Positions 62,201 to 64,000 of a stretch of DNA of 64,000 nucleotides are shown one piece after another. This DNA comes from an uncultured Pelagibacteraceae bacterium (GTDB lineage Bacteria > Pseudomonadota > Alphaproteobacteria > Pelagibacterales > Pelagibacteraceae): assembly GCA_902635685.1 (NCBI GenBank), contig CACPOY010000002.1, positions 62,001-126,000 on the forward strand, in the 5' to 3' direction. A program made the translations under genes and the position numbers. A model generated the notes under the pieces. The model was not told where the DNA came from. It worked only from the letters and a program-made list of their open reading frames with translations, and searched no databases. Positions within the stretch are counted from its first letter, which is position 1; each line of letters starts with the position of its first letter.

Positions 62201-62274
62201 GCGGGTGTAGTTCAATGGTAGAACGCTAGCCTTCCAAGCTGGATGTAAGGGTTCGATTCCCTTTACCCGCTCCA
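62201..62274 (+). tRNA. tRNA-Gly (TCC), CCA encoded
   Basis: gcgggtgtagttcaatggtagaacgctagccttccaagctggatgtaagggttcgattccctttacccgctcca. Confidence 0.97.
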
Positions 62275-62317
62275 AGAAATAAAATTATTAAATTAATAAA
62301 TGTGAGGAAAATAAGTA

Positions 62318-63508
62318 ATGTCGAAAGAAAAATTTGTAAGAAATAAACCACATTGTAACATTGGTACAATTGGTCATGTCGATCATGGAAAAACTACCTT
62401 GACAGCTGCTATAACAAAAGTTTTGTCAGAGACAGGTGGAGCACAAGCTGTAGCTTATGATCAAATTGATAAAGCACCTGAGGAAAAGGAGAGAGGAATT
62501 ACTATTTCAACTGCGCATGTTGAGTATGAAACTGAAAAAAGACATTACGCTCATGTAGACTGCCCTGGTCATGCTGACTATGTAAAAAATATGATTACAG
62601 GAGCTGCTCAAATGGATGGTGCGATTTTAGTTGTTAATGCTGCAGATGGTCCAATGCCGCAAACAAGAGAACATATTCTTCTAGCAAGGCAAGTAGGTGT
62701 GCCAGCAATTTGTGTATACTTAAATAAAGTAGATCAAGTTGATGACAAAGAAATGATCGATCTTGTTGAAGAAGAAATTAAAGAATTGTTGACTTCATAT
62801 AAGTTTCCCGGAGACAAAACTCCAATTGCTAAAGGTTCAGCTCTTGCCGCCGTTGAAGGAAGAGATGATGAAATAGGAAAAAACTCTATTTTAGAATTAA
62901 TGAAAAATGTCGATGAGTTTATTCCACAACCTGATAGACCAAAAGATAAAGACTTTTTAATGCCAGTTGAAGATGTTTTTTCAATCTCTGGAAGGGGTAC
63001 TGTTGCTACTGGAAGAGTAGAGTCTGGTATACTTAAAACTGGAGATGAACTTGAAATAGTTGGAATTAGAGAAACTAAAAAATCAGTTTGTACGGGTGTA
63101 GAAATGTTTAGAAAACTTTTAGATTCGGGTGAGGCTGGAGATAACGTTGGAGTACTTTTAAGAGGTGTTGAAAGAACTGATATAGAAAGAGGTCAAGTTC
63201 TTTGTAAACCAGGGTCTGTCACACCACATACTAAATTTGAAGCTCAAGCCTATGTATTGAAGAAAGAGGAGGGTGGAAGACATACTCCGTTTTTTACAAA
63301 ATACAGACCACAATTCTATTTTAGAACTACAGATGTAACAGGAGAAGTAGAACTTCCTGCTGGAACTGAAATGGTTATGCCCGGAGATGATGCAAAATTT
63401 ACAGTAAAATTAATTACTCCTATCGCGATGTCAGAGAAGCTGAACTTTGCAATTCGTGAAGGTGGCAGAACTGTTGGAGCAGGAGTAGTTACTAAAATTA
63501 TAGAGTAA
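62318..63508 (+). CDS. tuf: elongation factor Tu
   Basis: [18 protein letters not shown]...[13 protein letters not shown]...[28 protein letters not shown]. Confidence 0.99.
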   Translation: MSKEKFVRNKPHCNIGTIGHVDHGKTTLTAAITKVLSETGGAQAVAYDQIDKAPEEKERGITISTAHVEYETEKRHYAHVDCPGHADYVKNMITGAAQMDGAILVVNAADGPMPQTREHILLARQVGVPAICVYLNKVDQVDDKEMIDLVEEEIKELLTSYKFPGDKTPIAKGSALAAVEGRDDEIGKNSILELMKNVDEFIPQPDRPKDKDFLMPVEDVFSISGRGTVATGRVESGILKTGDELEIVGIRETKKSVCTGVEMFRKLLDSGEAGDNVGVLLRGVERTDIERGQVLCKPGSVTPHTKFEAQAYVLKKEEGGRHTPFFTKYRPQFYFRTTDVTGEVELPAGTEMVMPGDDAKFTVKLITPIAMSEKLNFAIREGGRTVGAGVVTKIIE

Positions 63509-63517
63509 ACTCTATAT

Positions 63518-63593
63518 AGGAGTGTAGCTCAATTGGTAGAGCGCCGGTCTCCAAAACCGGAGGCTGAGGGTTCGAGTCCCTCCGCTCCTGCCA
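63518..63593 (+). tRNA. tRNA-Trp (CCA), CCA encoded
   Basis: aggagtgtagctcaattggtagagcgccggtctccaaaaccggaggctgagggttcgagtccctccgctcctgcca. Confidence 0.97.
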
Positions 63594-63610
63594 ATAGAGA
63601 AAAAATTGAC

Positions 63611-63802
63611 ATGAAAAACCCGATTAAATTTATACAAGAAGTGAAACAAGAAGCTTTTAAAGTATCATGGCCCACAGGTAAGGAAACTCTCCAAGGCGCC
63701 ATTATGGTTTTTTTGATGGCTCTTGCTATGTCCTTATTTTTTTTATTGATTGATCAAGTACTAAAGTTTTTTCTAGAAATACTTTTGAAAGTGAGTTTGT
63801 AA
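63611..63802 (+). CDS. secE: preprotein translocase SecE
   Basis: MKNPIKFIQEVKQEAFKVSWPTGKETLQGAIMVFLMALAMSLFFLLIDQVLKFFLEILL; start moved out of tRNA-Trp. Confidence 0.95.
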   Translation: MKNPIKFIQEVKQEAFKVSWPTGKETLQGAIMVFLMALAMSLFFLLIDQVLKFFLEILLKVSL

Positions 63803-64000
63803 TGAAAAATTGGTATATCGTTCAGTCACATTCAAGTTTTGAAAATAAAGTTGCAGGATTAATTAAAGAGGAGGCTGAAAAAGCTAAGATATCAGAGAAA
63901 TTTGAGGAAATTATAGTGCCCACACATGATGTTACAGAGGTTAAAAGAGGTAAAAGAGTTCAAAGAAAAAAAAAATACTTTCCTGGGTATGTTTTAATAA
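63802..64000 (+). CDS. nusG: transcription termination/antitermination protein NusG (truncated by window end)
   Basis: MKNWYIVQSHSSFENKVAGLIKEEAEKAKISEKFEEIIVPTHDVTEVKRGKRVQRKKKYFPGYVLI, after secE. Confidence 0.96.
   Translation, partial: MKNWYIVQSHSSFENKVAGLIKEEAEKAKISEKFEEIIVPTHDVTEVKRGKRVQRKKKYFPGYVLI

Noticed and set aside
63533-63610. N-terminal extension MVERRSPKPEAEGSSPSAPANREKID of the SecE ORF
   Set aside because: Translation of tRNA-Trp sequence; SecE begins at 63611.
1-64000. CRISPR array or transposon
   Set aside because: No regularly spaced direct repeats with unique spacers and no transposase-like ORF were seen; the only clear long repeats are those flanking the tRNA-Thr island.

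Overview
AT-rich, gene-dense alphaproteobacterial window. Gene content, short intergenic gaps and tRNA/tuf order match Pelagibacterales (SAR11); this assignment is from recall, not a search. Most of it is core metabolism: partial ETF-QO, hisI, folE, an acuI-like reductase with a LysR regulator, a ferric-iron ABC transporter behind a Fur-box-like site, azlCD, a TPP riboswitch with a Na+/solute symporter, the methylcitrate cluster prpD-prpB-prpC, glmU C-terminal half plus glmS, class II DAHP synthase, nadE, cysS, cimA, rpsD, grxD-bolA, a pur cluster, map, sfsA, rlmB, tuf, secE, partial nusG, and five tRNAs. The accessory region is about 42-61 kb. It holds (i) a three-gene glucosylglycerate-type operon (GpgS-like, HAD phosphatase, GH13 phosphorylase-like); (ii) a divergent sugar-phosphate cyclase with a ~190-aa N-terminal extension next to a DUF6492-like glycosyltransferase; (iii) a repeat/beta-propeller-like protein with an autotransporter-type barrel; and (iv) a ~7.1 kb island in tRNA-Thr, bounded by a 52-bp duplication of the tRNA 3' half and by inner 24-bp direct repeats. 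The island carries only a PLD-SNF2 helicase and a large Eco57I/PglX-like methyltransferase, with no visible integrase. A short intergenic region (15.54-15.80 kb) has several hairpins and a minus-strand mini-ORF with a strong Shine-Dalgarno and two in-frame amber codons. All assignments rest on reading translated proteins and motifs; no database search was run.
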